Positions 9,393 to 21,119 of a DNA stretch of 64,000 bases are shown one piece after another (position 1 is the stretch's first letter; each line of letters begins with the position of its first letter). The stretch is from contig NZ_MLAQ01000005.1 of NCBI RefSeq assembly GCF_002272895.1, positions 62,001 through 126,000 of the forward strand, read 5' to 3'. This DNA comes from Helicobacter sp. 12S02232-10 (GTDB lineage: Bacteria > Campylobacterota > Campylobacteria > Campylobacterales > Helicobacteraceae). The position numbers and the translations under genes are program-made. Under the pieces are notes generated by a model that saw only the letters and a list, made by a program, of their open reading frames with translations, was not told the origin of the DNA and did not search any database.

Positions 9393-10364
9393 TTAAACTC
9401 GACCTTTTTCATACATTTGTCGCAGTTGTTTTTTTTCTTGAGCTTTTTTGGCTTTTTTTATTTCTTTGGCGTGATATTTCTGTATATCAAACCCAAAAAT
9501 GATTGCTAATTTTGGTGCTACAAACATTGAACTATAAGTCCCAAAAACTACGCCTATAAGCATTGGTAAAGAGAAACCTACGATAATTTCACCCCCAAAC
9601 AAATAAAGTGTCAAAACCACGAAAAATACAGTTAGAGAAGTTAATAGAGTTCGTGAAAGGGTGCTTGAAATTGCATCGTTAATGACTTCTTCTATATTAT
9701 TTGTGCGCTGTGTGAGCATTTTTTCTCTGATCCTGTCAAATACAATGATTGTATCATTGATAGAATACCCGATTAAAGTCAGCAATGCAGCAATCACTTC
9801 TAGATTCAGATCAATATCAAAAACGATTACGGAGGCTGCGGTGATGATGACATCGTGGATTAAAGCCACGATACCTGCTAGGGCAAAACGCCATTCATAG
9901 CGAAAGCTTACATAAATCATTATTGCCAAAGTGGCAAGCAAAAGGGATAAAATGCCTTTTTGCTTCAATTCGTTTCCAACCTTTGGACCTACTGTATCAA
10001 GTTTGCGAATCTCAAATTTTCCTGTGGATTCCAAAAGCTTTGTAATTTCAGATCCAAGATTGCCGTCTGCACTTGTTTGGGTATAGGGAATCCTAACTAA
10101 GATTTCGTTTTTAGAGCCAAATTCACTGACTTGAACACCTTTAAATTGAGGGTTTGCTTCAAGAAGATGTCTGACTTTTTCAATCGGAGCATTCTGTTCG
10201 TATCTGATTTGAGCGGCACTGCCACCAGCAAAATCAATACCGGGAGTAAAGCCTTTGGTAAATAAAAGAACAAATGCGCCGATGGTGAGAAAAATAGAAA
10301 GAATAAGCCCGTATTTGGAATACTTTACAAAATCTAAAATCTTGACTTTTTTGAAAATTTCCAT
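9393..10364 (-). CDS. secF: Protein translocase subunit SecF
   Basis: SecF with SecD uses the proton gradient to complete protein export through SecYEG. Starting from the ATG at 10364 (MEIFKKVKILDFVKYSKYG) the product is 323 residues, the expected size. An in-frame ATG much further upstream lies inside secD and is rejected. Six membrane segments, the periplasmic P1 domain after GFTPGIDFAGGSAAQIRY, and the family signatures SFRYEWRFALAGIVALIHDV and GYSINDTIIVFDRIRE are visible. The start is 1 nt after the secD stop. The C-terminus is lysine-rich (KEIKKAKKAQEKKQ). Confidence 0.97.
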   Translation of the reverse strand: MEIFKKVKILDFVKYSKYGLILSIFLTIGAFVLLFTKGFTPGIDFAGGSAAQIRYEQNAPIEKVRHLLEANPQFKGVQVSEFGSKNEILVRIPYTQTSADGNLGSEITKLLESTGKFEIRKLDTVGPKVGNELKQKGILSLLLATLAIMIYVSFRYEWRFALAGIVALIHDVIITAASVIVFDIDLNLEVIAALLTLIGYSINDTIIVFDRIREKMLTQRTNNIEEVINDAISSTLSRTLLTSLTVFFVVLTLYLFGGEIIVGFSLPMLIGVVFGTYSSMFVAPKLAIIFGFDIQKYHAKEIKKAKKAQEKKQLRQMYEKGRV

Positions 10365-10365
10365 T

Positions 10366-11946
10366 TTAGTCCTTTTTATTGATCCCAAACCAAAAATAAA
10401 GGTGTTTGGTTTTGGAAATTTTTGGAAGGATGGCTTGATAAAAACCTTGCGTACCAATGATTGCTGTGATGATTGAGGCAATGATCCCAATTCCTGTAGT
10501 AATCGCAAATCCTTTGATAGCTCCAGTTCCATAAGCATACAACAAGATTGAGGCGATTAAAGAAGTGATGTTAGAGTCAAAAATAGCCCTAGAGGCATTG
10601 ATATAGCCTAAATGAACCGCCCTAACAATATTTTCTCCTGCTTTCAGAGCTTCTCTGATACGTTCATTGATAATAATATTGGCATCTACAGCCATTCCAA
10701 CGGTTAATACGATTCCTGCCATTCCTGGAAGCGTGAGTGTTGCTCCAAAAATTGCCATTACTGCAATGATTAAAAACAAATTTACAATCAACGCTACAGA
10801 AGCAATCACTCCTGCCATTGAGTAATAAACAATCATAAAGCCTACAACTAGTATGAAACCACTTGCAAGGGCTATCATTGAAGCTTTAATGCTATCTTGA
10901 CCTAGACTTGGACCCACACTTCTTTTTTCTAAGACTTGCATAGGAGCCAATAATGCCCCACTTCTTAAAGCGATAGCCAAATCACTTGCCTGTTCTACGC
11001 TGAATCCCCCACTGATTTGTCCGCTTCCCCCGCCTATTCGCTCCCGAATTACAGGAGCAGAATAAACTTTTCCATCTAAAACAATGGCCATTCTTTTATT
11101 GACATTGGCTCCCGAAAAGTCCGCAAAAATCTTAGCTCCTTGAGAATCTAGGCTAAAGCTGACTACAGGCTGATGGTTTTGATCATAAACGACTTTAGCA
11201 TCTGTAAGCATATTTCCATCTAGAATCGGAACGGCTTTGAGAAGAATTTTCTCCCCACCTTCTGCAGTGTTTGCAAAAGGTAAAATCACATCGCCATATT
11301 TTTGAGCTTCCAAATCTGTCATTGTTTGTACCCGTGCATTTCTCTCTTCATCAACAGCCATCATCTGTAAATGCGCAGATTTTGAAATGAGATCCCTAGC
11401 TCTTTGCTCTTCTTCAGCAGTTTTTATTCCGGGAAGTTGGACTAAAATATCTTCTTTTCCTTGTTGGGTGACGCTTGGTTCTGCTAGACCAAATTGATCG
11501 AGTCGATTACGAATAGTTCCTATGGCTTGAGAAATCGCATTTTTTTTAATAGTCTCTTCTTCGAGTGGGGTTAAGGTGATGATATAGTGATTGTTATTGG
11601 ATTCGATTTTGATCCCATCAAGTTTGTTTAATATATCAGAGAGATTACTAGCTTCATCAGTATCTATTAGATCAAAAGTCACACTTTCACTATCAGAATG
11701 AATGCCATCAAGCAAAATATTTGATTTTTTGGCTTCATAGTTGATGGAAGAGGCGATGGAAGAATATTTACTTTTGATAGCTTCTTGCGTTTTAACGCCC
11801 AAAAGAAGATTTAGACCTCCTTGCAGATCGAGTCCAAGACTAATTTGGGGACCTTTGATATGAAAAAGAGAGGGCAAAGATAAACCGACCCCAAAGATGA
11901 TAGCAAGAATAAAAATCACCAATCTTGGGTTGAGTATTTGTTTCAT
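10366..11946 (-). CDS. secD: Protein translocase subunit SecD
   Basis: Larger partner of SecF in the SecDF-YajC complex. The 526-residue protein has an N-terminal membrane segment, the signature [19 protein letters not shown] at about 33-51, a long periplasmic P1 domain with [25 protein letters not shown], and five C-terminal membrane helices with [27 protein letters not shown] split between two motifs. The ATG at 11946 is 6 nt after the yajC stop. The order yajC-secD-secF is the standard one. Confidence 0.97.
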   Translation of the reverse strand: MKQILNPRLVIFILAIIFGVGLSLPSLFHIKGPQISLGLDLQGGLNLLLGVKTQEAIKSKYSSIASSINYEAKKSNILLDGIHSDSESVTFDLIDTDEASNLSDILNKLDGIKIESNNNHYIITLTPLEEETIKKNAISQAIGTIRNRLDQFGLAEPSVTQQGKEDILVQLPGIKTAEEEQRARDLISKSAHLQMMAVDEERNARVQTMTDLEAQKYGDVILPFANTAEGGEKILLKAVPILDGNMLTDAKVVYDQNHQPVVSFSLDSQGAKIFADFSGANVNKRMAIVLDGKVYSAPVIRERIGGGSGQISGGFSVEQASDLAIALRSGALLAPMQVLEKRSVGPSLGQDSIKASMIALASGFILVVGFMIVYYSMAGVIASVALIVNLFLIIAVMAIFGATLTLPGMAGIVLTVGMAVDANIIINERIREALKAGENIVRAVHLGYINASRAIFDSNITSLIASILLYAYGTGAIKGFAITTGIGIIASIITAIIGTQGFYQAILPKISKTKHLYFWFGINKKD

Positions 11947-11952
11947 ATAAAA

Positions 11953-12237
11953 TTACTTCGAATTTGTATCATCAAGTTTGTAAGCAACGTATTCTTTGGC
12001 TAGTTTTACTATGGTTTCATCGTTGATCTTTACGGTAAAAAAAGTATCTTCAGGCTTGATAACTTCACAGATAAAACCACCTTGAGCTACGATTTTATCC
12101 CCTTTTTGAAGATTTGTAAGCATTTCTTTATGTTTTTTTTGTTGCACTCTTTGGGGTCGAATGATAAAAAAATAAAAGATTGCAAACAGCACCACAAGAG
12201 GCAATACTGATGTTAGGAGTTCTTTGTAATTTTGCAT
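11953..12237 (-). CDS. yajC: Sec translocase accessory protein YajC
   Basis: Small single-span membrane protein (94 residues) associated with SecDF. The membrane helix is LLTSVLPLVVLFAIFYFFI (about 7-25), followed immediately by the family signature RPQRVQQKKHKEML and a small cytoplasmic beta domain (GDKIVAQGGFICEV). It is the first gene of the yajC-secD-secF group and 48 nt downstream of nhaA. Confidence 0.95.
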   Translation of the reverse strand: MQNYKELLTSVLPLVVLFAIFYFFIIRPQRVQQKKHKEMLTNLQKGDKIVAQGGFICEVIKPEDTFFTVKINDETIVKLAKEYVAYKLDDTNSK

Positions 12238-12285
12238 AAATATCCTTTTGCATTGAAATTTGGGCGTATTTTATCATTTTTTCAT

Positions 12286-13617
12286 TTAATTTTCTTTAGC
12301 TTTAAAACTGCCAAGGAGGGTCAGATAAATCACTCCAATAATTCCTGAAGTGAGTGATCCCAATAAAATGGCTATTTTTGATACCTCCATTGATTCAGGA
12401 TGGGAAAATGCGAGATTTGAAACAAACATTGACATTGTAAATCCAATCCCAGCAAGCATTCCTGCTCCCAAGATATGTCCCCAGCTGACTCCTTGGGGTC
12501 TTGCGGCTATCCCTAATTTTTCACAAAGAAAAGTGACGATAAAAATACCTAAAGGTTTTCCGATTACAAGACCTAAAATGACCCCTAAGAGAATATGATC
12601 GATATCAAAGTGGATTTCGCCTCCGATATTTACCCCAGCATTAGCAAATGCAAAGAGAGGCATAATGAAATAAGCACTCCAAGGTTGTAGCATATGCTCT
12701 AGTCTTCCCAGCGGGCTTTGAATGGATTTTGTTTCGCTTCGAATCGAATATAGAATGTTGATTTGTTCTTCATTGAGTAAGTTTTGAGTTTCTTGCGTTT
12801 TGAGTCGAAAAGATTCGCCGAGATTTTTAATTAAATTTGAAAAATTTTTTCTTTGTTTTGCAGGTTTGATGGGGATTGTAAAGGCTAAGATGACTGCGGC
12901 AATGGTGGCGTGAATGCCGCTGTTATGGATAGCAAACCAGAGAAAAATACCTAAAATTAGGTAAGGAATGAGATTTTTAATCCCTATTTTGTTCATAGCA
13001 ATCAAGATTGCTATAATAGCTGCTGCGCCTATGAGCCAACCCAGTTTTAGCCCCGTTGTATAAAAAATTGCAATGACTGCGATTGCACCCAAATCATCAG
13101 CGACTGCGAGCGTAACTAAGAATACTTTCAATGCTATGGGAACTTTTTTTCCCAAAAGTAAAATCACACCTAGTGCGAATGCAATGTCAGTTGCCATTGG
13201 GATACCAAAGCCGTGATAAGAATCCGTACCTGCATTTAGAGCATAGTAGATAAGTCCTGGAACAATCATTCCTCCAATGGCTGCGATTGCAGGAAAGGCA
13301 GCTTTTTTAAACCCTGCCAACTCTCCAAAGAGGATTTCACGTTTGATTTCCAATCCTACCATCAAAAAGAATAGTGCCATCAAAACATCATTGATCCAAT
13401 CGTGGATTGAAAATCCAATAAAATATTCACCAAGGCGAAAACCAAAATCCGTGTGCCAAAATTCAAAATAATATGAGCTTAGAGGAGAGTTTGCTACAAT
13501 CATTGCTAAAACTGCACTGATAAATAAAAAAATTCCTCCGAAAGATTCGCTTTTGATAAAATTTAAAAAAACATTTGCAAGGCTGACTTGGGCAGATTTT
13601 TCCAAATTATTCATCAT
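12286..13617 (-). CDS. nhaA: Na+/H+ antiporter NhaA (copy 1)
   Basis: Electrogenic exchanger moving Na+ or Li+ out for protons, important for pH and sodium tolerance. The 443-residue protein has about 12 hydrophobic segments and the paired aspartates of the ion site in [18 protein letters not shown]. Other family signatures are [32 protein letters not shown] and [16 protein letters not shown] cytoplasmic loop of about 60 residues (KPAKQRKNF to [13 protein letters not shown]), longer than in E. coli NhaA, precedes segment 8. The start overlaps the end of the second nhaA copy by 11 nt. Confidence 0.96.
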   Translation of the reverse strand: MMNNLEKSAQVSLANVFLNFIKSESFGGIFLFISAVLAMIVANSPLSSYYFEFWHTDFGFRLGEYFIGFSIHDWINDVLMALFFLMVGLEIKREILFGELAGFKKAAFPAIAAIGGMIVPGLIYYALNAGTDSYHGFGIPMATDIAFALGVILLLGKKVPIALKVFLVTLAVADDLGAIAVIAIFYTTGLKLGWLIGAAAIIAILIAMNKIGIKNLIPYLILGIFLWFAIHNSGIHATIAAVILAFTIPIKPAKQRKNFSNLIKNLGESFRLKTQETQNLLNEEQINILYSIRSETKSIQSPLGRLEHMLQPWSAYFIMPLFAFANAGVNIGGEIHFDIDHILLGVILGLVIGKPLGIFIVTFLCEKLGIAARPQGVSWGHILGAGMLAGIGFTMSMFVSNLAFSHPESMEVSKIAILLGSLTSGIIGVIYLTLLGSFKAKEN

Positions 13618-15085
13618 CTATCCTTTTATTTGATTTTGTACTTAAAAACATCAAGATAACTCCCAATATAACAGATATCAGAGAGGCACATAATATTGAA
13701 ATTTTTGATACGTCTATTGCAGCGGGATTGCTATAAGCAAGATTGGCTACAAACATTGACATTGTAAATCCGATTCCAGCTAGCGAACCGGCTGCAAGGA
13801 TATGGCCATAGCTAAGTCCTTTGGGGCGAATTGAAAGATTGAATTTCTCACTTAGATAAGTAAAAAGAATGATTCCGATGGGTTTTCCAACCACAAGTCC
13901 CAAAATTGTTCCCCAAAAAATCCCATCAATATTGAATTCGACACTTGAGTTGATTCTTACCCCTGCATTTGCAAATGCAAAAAGAGGAACAATAAAATAG
14001 GCACACAAAGGCTGAAGAGCTACTTCGATTCGAATTAGAGGATTTTGGGCGTATTTGGAATACTTCGCAATAGTATCGAGCATATGGACTTGTTGGCTGA
14101 TTTTTTCCATATCTATTTTTTTTTCGGCATCTTCGCTGGATTTGATGAAATTTTTAATGTTTTTCCAAGATGAGGCGAAAAATCCCAATTTCTCTTCATC
14201 TTGTTCGGTGTGTATTTCTCTGCCATTGTTGGTCATAAAATTGATTTTATTCCATTCTTCCATCATATTCATAAAATACGTTTTGGTAATATTGGATCTT
14301 CCTGGGATGCTCAGAGCTAAAATTACAGCTGCTACTGTTGCGTGAATACCGCTATTATGAACTGCAATCCAGAGCAAAACTCCTACACCCATATAACTTG
14401 AGAGGTATTTTGTATCGGTGTAATTCAGATAGATAAGTACGCAAATAAGTCCAAGAGAGACATATAGCCAACCTAGATTGAGCGTGTTGGTGTAAAATAG
14501 GGCAATAACGCTGATTGCACCCAAATCATCAGCGACTGCGAGCGTAACTAGAAAGATTTTGATTACAGAAGGGACACGTTTGCCCAAAAGCAAAATCACA
14601 CCTAGTGCAAATGCAGTATCTGTACTCATAGCTACCCCAAATCCGTGTTCTGAAGGGGTGTTGTAATTGAAGAAAACATAAATTAAAATCGGAATAACCA
14701 TTCCTCCTAAAGCTCCAAATACTGAAAATCCGACTTTTTTAAAGCCAGCCAGTTCTCCATATAAAACCTCACGTTTCATCTCTAATCCGACCATCAGGAA
14801 GAAAAATGACATTAAAATATCATTGATAAGGCTTAGGAATGTAATTCCGCTATTTTTATTTCCAATAAATCCTCCAAATTCAAGCTGCCAAATCCCAAAA
14901 TAAATATTAGAAAATTCGGAGTTTGCTACAATCAGGGCAAGCACGACACAAAAGAAAAGCAACAGACCGCCGAAAGATTCGTGCCCGATAAAAGTATGAA
15001 GCCCTTTTTGGAGCCTGTCTTTGATGTAGTGAGCTGAGTTTTGAGATTTTTGATCTTCTTTGACAATCTTTAGTATTTCTTCCAT
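13607..15085 (-). CDS. nhaA: Na+/H+ antiporter NhaA (copy 2, longer loop)
   Basis: A paralogue of the downstream gene, 492 residues, with the same DD ion site ([18 protein letters not shown]), [28 protein letters not shown] and [15 protein letters not shown]. The central cytoplasmic loop (about residues 255-345) is greatly expanded and charged, for example [18 protein letters not shown] and [14 protein letters not shown], and the N-terminus has about 35 extra residues. The two copies overlap by 11 nt, so they are cotranscribed. H. pylori has one copy at this place, as I remember. Tandem duplication followed by divergence is the simplest origin. The expanded loop may sense pH or sodium, which is inference. 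Confidence 0.94.
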   Translation of the reverse strand: MEEILKIVKEDQKSQNSAHYIKDRLQKGLHTFIGHESFGGLLLFFCVVLALIVANSEFSNIYFGIWQLEFGGFIGNKNSGITFLSLINDILMSFFFLMVGLEMKREVLYGELAGFKKVGFSVFGALGGMVIPILIYVFFNYNTPSEHGFGVAMSTDTAFALGVILLLGKRVPSVIKIFLVTLAVADDLGAISVIALFYTNTLNLGWLYVSLGLICVLIYLNYTDTKYLSSYMGVGVLLWIAVHNSGIHATVAAVILALSIPGRSNITKTYFMNMMEEWNKINFMTNNGREIHTEQDEEKLGFFASSWKNIKNFIKSSEDAEKKIDMEKISQQVHMLDTIAKYSKYAQNPLIRIEVALQPLCAYFIVPLFAFANAGVRINSSVEFNIDGIFWGTILGLVVGKPIGIILFTYLSEKFNLSIRPKGLSYGHILAAGSLAGIGFTMSMFVANLAYSNPAAIDVSKISILCASLISVILGVILMFLSTKSNKRIDDE

Positions 15086-15101
15086 TGCTTTCCTTAATAA
15101 G

Positions 15102-17825
15102 CTATGTCACGGGGATAAACTCTATTTTTTCGCGTACGTATAAAATATATGCTTTAATTTGACTTTGACCAAATTGGGTTTTGCTGAATTCAAGATATTT
15201 TTTTACTTGTTCTTTATGCTTTTCTTTATCTTTAATCCCACTTTTGTAATCAAGCACGATAATAGTGCCATTTTTATCCAAGACAATCCCATCAATTCGG
15301 TTAAGAGCGTTGTGATAAAGATAAGAAACCTCCGATTTTACCAAACCTTCGCTGATTATTGTTTTAAACATATCATTTTTTTTAAGATTTCCTATGAGAT
15401 CAAGGATATGCGTGATGCTTGTTTGTGGCAGGTGGTAACCGAATTGGTTGTTTAAAATCTGTAAGATATTTTCATTTTTAATCCCATATCCCAAACCATA
15501 TTCAAGCGCTTTGTGTAACGCTTCCCCAAAGAGTAAATCTAATTGGATAGGAGCTTGTGGGTTTTCATCTTGCTTGATGAAATCTTCTTGCTTGCCAAAT
15601 TTTTTTTGTTCAACTACGATTGGGGCTATTTTAATTTCTTCAGATTTTTGATGGGGAAGATTTTGTAAGTTCCCAAATTCACAAGGGGAAAGATCAAGTT
15701 CTTTAAAAGCACTTTTTTGTTCTTGGAAAATGACAACCAACCCTTCTTTAGCACGTGTAAAAGCAACGTATAAAACGTTGATTTTCTCTTTTTCTTGCAA
15801 TTCTTTTTCTTTGTCCAAAGCATTTTTATAAACAGGATCAGTTTTTTCGCGTTCTTGTTGTTTGAAAAATATTTTTTTAAGATCAATGCCTGCATATTCA
15901 AAGATAAGTTTATTTGTGTCAGGTTTTTGGGATTTGATGCGATCGCATAAAATGACGTATTCGAACTCAAGACCTTTGGATTTATGGATGGTCATTATTT
16001 GCAACCCTTTTTTAAATTCTGGAGCAAAATCAATTTCAAGGCGTTCAATGCTATTGATAAAATCATCTAAATTTTCATAATCAAAAGAGATTTCAAGCAT
16101 TTTTTGTGCAGCTTTGCCATAAAGTCCAAAAGTTTCCATTACTTCTAAAATAAATTTTTGAGGCGTTTTGGAGGGGGTTTGAACAGGCATTTCTATATTT
16201 GTTTCCAACTCTAATCCAGCAAGCTTTAAGGCGGATTTTTTATGGATTTCAAGATTGGTTTTTGAAAAGGCTATGGAATGTAGAATGATTTTTGATTCAT
16301 TTTGGTGGGTCAGTTTCATATTGGCTTCAGTAATGATTTGGAGTTTGGCGTTTTGACTCAATAAATAATCTTTTAGGTTTAAAACATCATCATTGCCAAA
16401 GCATAAGATAGCAATTTTTTCAGCAGGAATATTATGTTCAAGAAGAATTTCAAGATTTTTTAAAACCTCTTTGAAAATATCTTCTTGGGCTTGGCATATT
16501 TTTACATATCCTTTCGTGGAAGCGTTTTTATTAGGCGGGAATTTTTGAGGGACATAAGAGGCGATTTTGGGTTCAAAGATTTGATTGACATATGAAATTA
16601 CAGATTCGGAACTTCTGTAGTTGTATTCGAGATTTTTTTGTTCGATATGTTTGGAAGCTTCATCAAAGAGTTCGCTGTTACTGCCTCTGAATCGATAAAT
16701 GCTTTGTTTGGTATCCCCTACAAAAAATATACTTCGATCTTCAAAGCGTCCTTCTCCAGCATAAATTTCATCAATGAGGGGCTTGAGGATTTTGTATTGG
16801 ATGGTGCTAGTATCTTGAAATTCATCAATGAGGATATGTGTGATTTTGTCATCAAGTCTGAAATAGAAAAAATCACGTTCAAAATGATTTTGAAGGAGTT
16901 CGTAGGTTTTGAGTGTTATGGAGTCAAAACTTAGGGCATTGGTGGTATTTTTTCTACTTTTTTTATAGAGTTTTAAAAACTTTAAAAGCTGTTTGAAAAA
17001 TAATTGCTCTTGATAATCAAAATATTTTTTGAGAGATTCTTGAAGTGCTTCAAATTCGGGGTTTAAAGATTCCAATTGGAGTTTTTTAAAATAATGATAA
17101 TCGCTTTTTTCTTCAAGCCATTTGAGATTTTTTGTGAGTTCTTTTATATTTTCGGTTTTGATGGCATTTTTTGCCCTGTCTGAAGCTTTTTCATTTAGAC
17201 AAATGATATTTTTGATTTTTTGAGCGGCATTTAAAATCTCAAAATCTTTTGGAACATCTTTTAGCTCTTGGAGATAGTCTTGGAGTTTAAAATGTCCTAA
17301 GTCAAGCCGAAAAATCAAATCCAATAGTGTTTTTGGGTTGAAGTCTTTAAAGATGCAGAAATTTAAAAAATCTTTAAAATCATTTTCTGTAAGAGATTGG
17401 AGAAAATCTTCATAAATTTTTTCTTTGTCTTCAAATTCGATTTTGTATCGATTGCTCACTCCTACATACCAGCAGAATTTTTTTAGAATGAAATTTAGGA
17501 ATGAATCAATTGTCATAATCTTTGTGTTTGCTCTTAAAAAATTTTGATGTATTTGAACGATATTTTTTTGAATCTTTTCTTCTGAAACACCATAATTTTT
17601 GAGTTCGGCGATGAGGATTTGGGCGTTGTATCCATTTTTGAGAGTGATAAGATTTTCATTGATACGTTTTTTCATTTCTGAAGCAGCTTTTTTGGTGAAA
17701 GTAAGCGTGAGAATTTCATTGGGATTTGCACCTCTTAAGAGCAGGCTGATATATCTCATTGCGAGCGCAAATGTTTTCCCGCTACCTGCTGATGCTTTTA
17801 GGGCTAACCATTGTTTAGAATCCAA
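15102..17825 (-). CDS. addA: AddA-type helicase-nuclease (RecB-like)
   Basis: AddA pairs with AddB in H. pylori to process double-strand breaks for RecA recombination. The 907-residue protein starts with a UvrD/Rep-type Walker A ([13 protein letters not shown], about 9-21) and motif Ia ([16 protein letters not shown]). Later come Walker B ([11 protein letters not shown]), motif III ([15 protein letters not shown]), motif IV (LEYNYRSS), [16 protein letters not shown] and [13 protein letters not shown]. The C-terminus carries a PD-(D/E)XK nuclease with VLDYKSG (about residue 860). AddB is not in the window. It is separated from nhaA copy 2 by 16 nt. The upstream neighbour is divergent, so it probably heads the long minus-strand run. 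Confidence 0.92.
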   Translation of the reverse strand: MDSKQWLALKASAGSGKTFALAMRYISLLLRGANPNEILTLTFTKKAASEMKKRINENLITLKNGYNAQILIAELKNYGVSEEKIQKNIVQIHQNFLRANTKIMTIDSFLNFILKKFCWYVGVSNRYKIEFEDKEKIYEDFLQSLTENDFKDFLNFCIFKDFNPKTLLDLIFRLDLGHFKLQDYLQELKDVPKDFEILNAAQKIKNIICLNEKASDRAKNAIKTENIKELTKNLKWLEEKSDYHYFKKLQLESLNPEFEALQESLKKYFDYQEQLFFKQLLKFLKLYKKSRKNTTNALSFDSITLKTYELLQNHFERDFFYFRLDDKITHILIDEFQDTSTIQYKILKPLIDEIYAGEGRFEDRSIFFVGDTKQSIYRFRGSNSELFDEASKHIEQKNLEYNYRSSESVISYVNQIFEPKIASYVPQKFPPNKNASTKGYVKICQAQEDIFKEVLKNLEILLEHNIPAEKIAILCFGNDDVLNLKDYLLSQNAKLQIITEANMKLTHQNESKIILHSIAFSKTNLEIHKKSALKLAGLELETNIEMPVQTPSKTPQKFILEVMETFGLYGKAAQKMLEISFDYENLDDFINSIERLEIDFAPEFKKGLQIMTIHKSKGLEFEYVILCDRIKSQKPDTNKLIFEYAGIDLKKIFFKQQEREKTDPVYKNALDKEKELQEKEKINVLYVAFTRAKEGLVVIFQEQKSAFKELDLSPCEFGNLQNLPHQKSEEIKIAPIVVEQKKFGKQEDFIKQDENPQAPIQLDLLFGEALHKALEYGLGYGIKNENILQILNNQFGYHLPQTSITHILDLIGNLKKNDMFKTIISEGLVKSEVSYLYHNALNRIDGIVLDKNGTIIVLDYKSGIKDKEKHKEQVKKYLEFSKTQFGQSQIKAYILYVREKIEFIPVT

Positions 17826-17890
17826 AATATTTTCCTTTTTTTGATATAGTTTTTTAAAAATTCTAAATATATCTAATTTTTTGCCGATTT

Positions 17891-17896
17891 TATACT
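17891..17896 (+). promoter_or_regulatory. -10 box TATACT for the outer-membrane protein gene
   Basis: TATACT lies 42 nt before the ATG at 17933 in the 107-nt gap between the divergent addA and this gene. A strong ribosome site (AAGGAGA, 17920-17926) follows at proper spacing from the ATG. Confidence 0.5.
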
Positions 17897-17932
17897 ATCG
17901 AATGCTAAAAACTCTTTATAAGGAGATATTCA

Positions 17933-18733
17933 ATGAAAAAAATGTTTTTTATCCTTACGGGATTATCGGTCTTATTTGCTTCTATATCCGTTGGAGCAAC
18001 ACCAAATAATCCAAGGCACACCCTTCAAAGTGTTCAAAAGAATCGAAACGCTATTTTAAACCAATTCACAAAAGGTTCGATTGTCAGTGGTACCAAAAGC
18101 ACTGGATCAGTCAGGAGATGGTATCTCTTTAACGAGGGAAGTATCGGAAGTTCTTATACGATGCTTGGAAAATCTCAGTATGTTTCTGCAGATTTAGCTT
18201 ACAGTACTTATATTCGTAGTATTGAATCATTATTTGGAGGAATGAGCTTGATGGCAGGAACTGAATTGAGTTTTCCTATTTATCTGATGTCTCGGGGTAA
18301 ATCTAATATATTGAGCGATCATCGAGATTTGGAAACAAAAGAAACTGAAGGCGTAGCAGGATGGGGTGTCCAGCTTCCGCTAATGGTCGGACTCGAGTAT
18401 AAAGGCTTCTATGTTGTGGGATTGGCAGGATATACGTGGTTGTTTATGAAAGACACCTATGCTGCAGCAGGACGCGGGGCGAACCCAACTGTTTCAACCA
18501 ATTATGATGGGCTTATTTATGGTGGGGGTCTTGGCTATAAAATCAGCAATGTTGTCAATATCGGTGTTCGCTATGTGACTGGTTCGCTAACCAATCGATC
18601 TGCCCAGACTAAATTTGATGACAGTGCAGTCAGTAATGGACTTGATTTATTGAGCATAACTAGAGAGAGAGGAAGAGACCTCTATGGAATTGATTATCAA
18701 AGGTTTTATGCTTTTATTTCTTATATTTTTTAG
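17933..18733 (+). CDS. Outer-membrane beta-barrel protein, function unknown
   Basis: 266 residues with a clear signal peptide (MKKMFFILTGLSVLFASISVGA, cleavage near 22) and a body of alternating hydrophobic strands such as QYVSADLAYSTYIRSIE, GLEYKGFYVVGLAGYTWL and NIGVRYVTGSL. It ends in FYAFISYIF, the terminal aromatic residue recognised by the BAM machinery. It resembles the small Helicobacter outer-membrane proteins of Hof/Hom size in a general way, but I do not recognise a specific family. It is monocistronic between divergent addA and the convergent TonB-receptor pseudogene, at the beginning of the accessory surface region. Confidence 0.8.
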   Translation: MKKMFFILTGLSVLFASISVGATPNNPRHTLQSVQKNRNAILNQFTKGSIVSGTKSTGSVRRWYLFNEGSIGSSYTMLGKSQYVSADLAYSTYIRSIESLFGGMSLMAGTELSFPIYLMSRGKSNILSDHRDLETKETEGVAGWGVQLPLMVGLEYKGFYVVGLAGYTWLFMKDTYAAAGRGANPTVSTNYDGLIYGGGLGYKISNVVNIGVRYVTGSLTNRSAQTKFDDSAVSNGLDLLSITRERGRDLYGIDYQRFYAFISYIF

Positions 18734-18998
18734 AAATTCCTTTTTCTGTCTGAAATTTGAGATGGGAAGGAAAATTAAAGGTATTTGCATTAATTAATTT
18801 CAAAAAATATACTCAAATGGTATTGTTAGAAAATAAAATTCAAAATATAAAGGATTTAAATTTCCTTGAATGGGTTGATTGAATTTTTTATATTGAAGTG
18901 TGCATAAACTCTTTTTAATTTTGAGAATGGGGATTAGGCAATTGCACATAGTAGTTGCTAAGATAGAATAATCAAAGCGATTATTTTTATTTAAATCC
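18734..18998. other. Gap between two convergent surface genes; weak hairpin only
   Basis: 265 nt of AT-rich sequence with no credible open frame. The only structure seen is AATAATC-aaagc-GATTATT at 18967-18985 followed by a T-rich stretch in the plus direction, a weak terminator candidate just beyond the stop of the receptor pseudogene. Confidence 0.4.
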
Positions 18999-21057
18999 CT
19001 AAAAATCCATATTTAAACTGACAAAATAGCGTCTGCCTTGATGGATATACGCATAGTTGTTAAACCATTTTGCCTTTCCTTTTTCTGTTTCTTTTGTGTA
19101 ATCTACGAAATTGTGATTTAATAGATTGTAGATACCAAAGTTTAAACGAATGCTTTTTGTGAAGTCGTAGTTTCCTCCCAAATGAAGTAAAAAATAAGGT
19201 TTATAATAGATTCCAAGATGGGGGTGGGTAGTTCGAAAGTTTTGCAGATCTTTGAGTGTGGCAATTCCACTTTTTACATATAGCTGTTTGGCCTTGTATT
19301 CGCTTCTGAGATAAAAACCGATTTTTGAAAATGAATATTTCAAGGTGGCATTCATATTGTGTTTTGGGACATTAGTCAAGGGAAGTCCTTTTTTGCTGCC
19401 TGAAGTGATTAAAGAGCGTGTAAATGTATAGTTAAAATCAAAATCAATTTTTCCAAAACTGATATCGATGGTTTTGAGGCTAAAAAAGAATTCTGTACCA
19501 TAAGTTTTGGCATTGCCAGCGTTGATGCTATATTGACAGCCTTTAGGATTTTGGCAAATCCCTTTGGGTAAAGGAGCGTTTTGAGGTAAGGTTCCTGAAG
19601 ACGTAATTTTATTATTAAAGAGGTTGTAAAATCCAATAAGTCCGACATTTGTATGAGTTGTTTCATTCAAGATGGAAAATTCAATATTCATCGAATTTTC
19701 AGGTTTTAAATTCGGGTTTCCATAAATAGCCTTCCCACTCTTGCTATAGTCATAGATGCCATCGGTAAGTTGATTGGCATCGGGTGTTTTGTAGCCTGTG
19801 GAAATCCCGCCTTTAAACGTAAGAGAGTCGCTTGCATTATAGACAAGATAAGCACTAGGAGAAGTATTAAAGCCAAAAGCAGGATCATAATTTTCTCTAA
19901 TGCTAAGAGTTAAAAATAAACTATTTGCAATGGCTGATTCGTTTTCGATGAATAAACTCATATCATTTCGGTAGAAAAAATGATTAGAGGCTACGATATT
20001 ATTAGCAATGCTTCTGAATCTGTAACGCCCGCCAAATGTGAATTTTCCTATCTCTTTTTTTGTTGTGACAAGCTTGGCATTCACAATAATATCATCACCT
20101 CTGAATTCTTTGTATGCAGGATTTATTTTTAAATTTACAGGCTTACTGATCAAATGTGTGGCATTGTATTGGATGGAAGTGTTGGTTTTTCCAAATGCAT
20201 AGCTTCCTAAGTGGGTCAAAATGAGATTATTCCTACGGGCGTGAATATTTTTATCAGCACTCAGACGATAAATATCAGGCCTTGTATTATTGATCCATTG
20301 GTCGGCGTAAATGGCATCAAAATATAAATAGTTTTTCTCATCGGGCTTGTAAGAAAGTCGCCCGCCTACATTATAATTATTGGTTTCTGGAGAAATCTTG
20401 CCTTCAATATAGCTTTTGGGGTCTTGAGGGAGGGTTAGATTTCTATAAGGCACAAATGCGCGATACCATTCCATTCCGCGCATAGAAATTCCCCGAATAG
20501 ATATTGCCAAAGTATTTTTGTTCTTCAATCGTGGTTTCAACCAAAAAACTTGAGCCCCATTCCTGTAAATTTTTTTTGGTGATGATATTGATGACCCCGC
20601 CAATTGCATCGCTTCCATATAGGGTACTCATCGGTCCTCTGATAACTTCTATGCGTTCAATCATTGCTACAGGCGGGAGAAAACCTGAAAATATCCAGTC
20701 GCTGTAAGCATTAGGAAATGCTCCTGCAGAGACATCTTGCCTTTTTCCATCAATCAAAATAAGCGTATATCCTGCAGGCATACCGCGAATGGAGATAGGG
20801 TAAGCGCCGTTTTGACCTCTATCCATATCAATACTGACGCCTGGCACTAAAGATACAGCTTGCCCGATATCATTTACAGGTTTAGCTTCAAGCTGTTCTT
20901 TGGTAATTACAGAGATTGAGGCAGGAGTGTCTTTGAGTTCTTGAGAGGATTTTGAAGTTGAGACGATGGATTTATTTAATTGGTATTCCTGCATTTCAGC
21001 ATTTGAAAAGACGCTTAAAAATAGAAGAAAATAAATATTTTTTTGACACATTTTCAT
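18999..21057 (-). pseudogene. TonB-dependent outer-membrane receptor, frameshifted
   Basis: The first frame (ATG 21057) gives a signal peptide (MKMCQKNIYFLLFLSVFSNA) and a complete plug domain: TPASISVITKEQLEAKP, SIRGMPAGYTLILIDGKRQ and RIEVIRGPMSTLYGSDA, then GVINIITKKNLQEWG and the start of the barrel (VETTIEEQKYFGNIYSGNFYARNG). It then stops at 20443. The rest of the barrel is in another frame, from about MEWYRAFVPYRN through NNYNVGGRLSYKPDEKNYL to a terminal GRRYFVSLNMDF. The spacing between GNFY and NNYNVGGRL is about 20-25 residues shorter than usual for the family, so a small out-of-frame deletion near 20450-20500 is likely. Substrate is probably a siderophore or haem, unproven. Confidence 0.85.
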
Positions 21058-21119
21058 ATTGATAAAAATTTTATTTTTAATAAGAAAATCCTTTAAAATA
21101 ATGACAAAAATCTATATTA

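Noticed and set aside
10365-10538. Longer secF starting inside secD (ATG 10538)
   Set aside because: The extra 58 residues are out-of-frame secD sequence; SecF normally starts at MEIFKKVK and is 323 residues.
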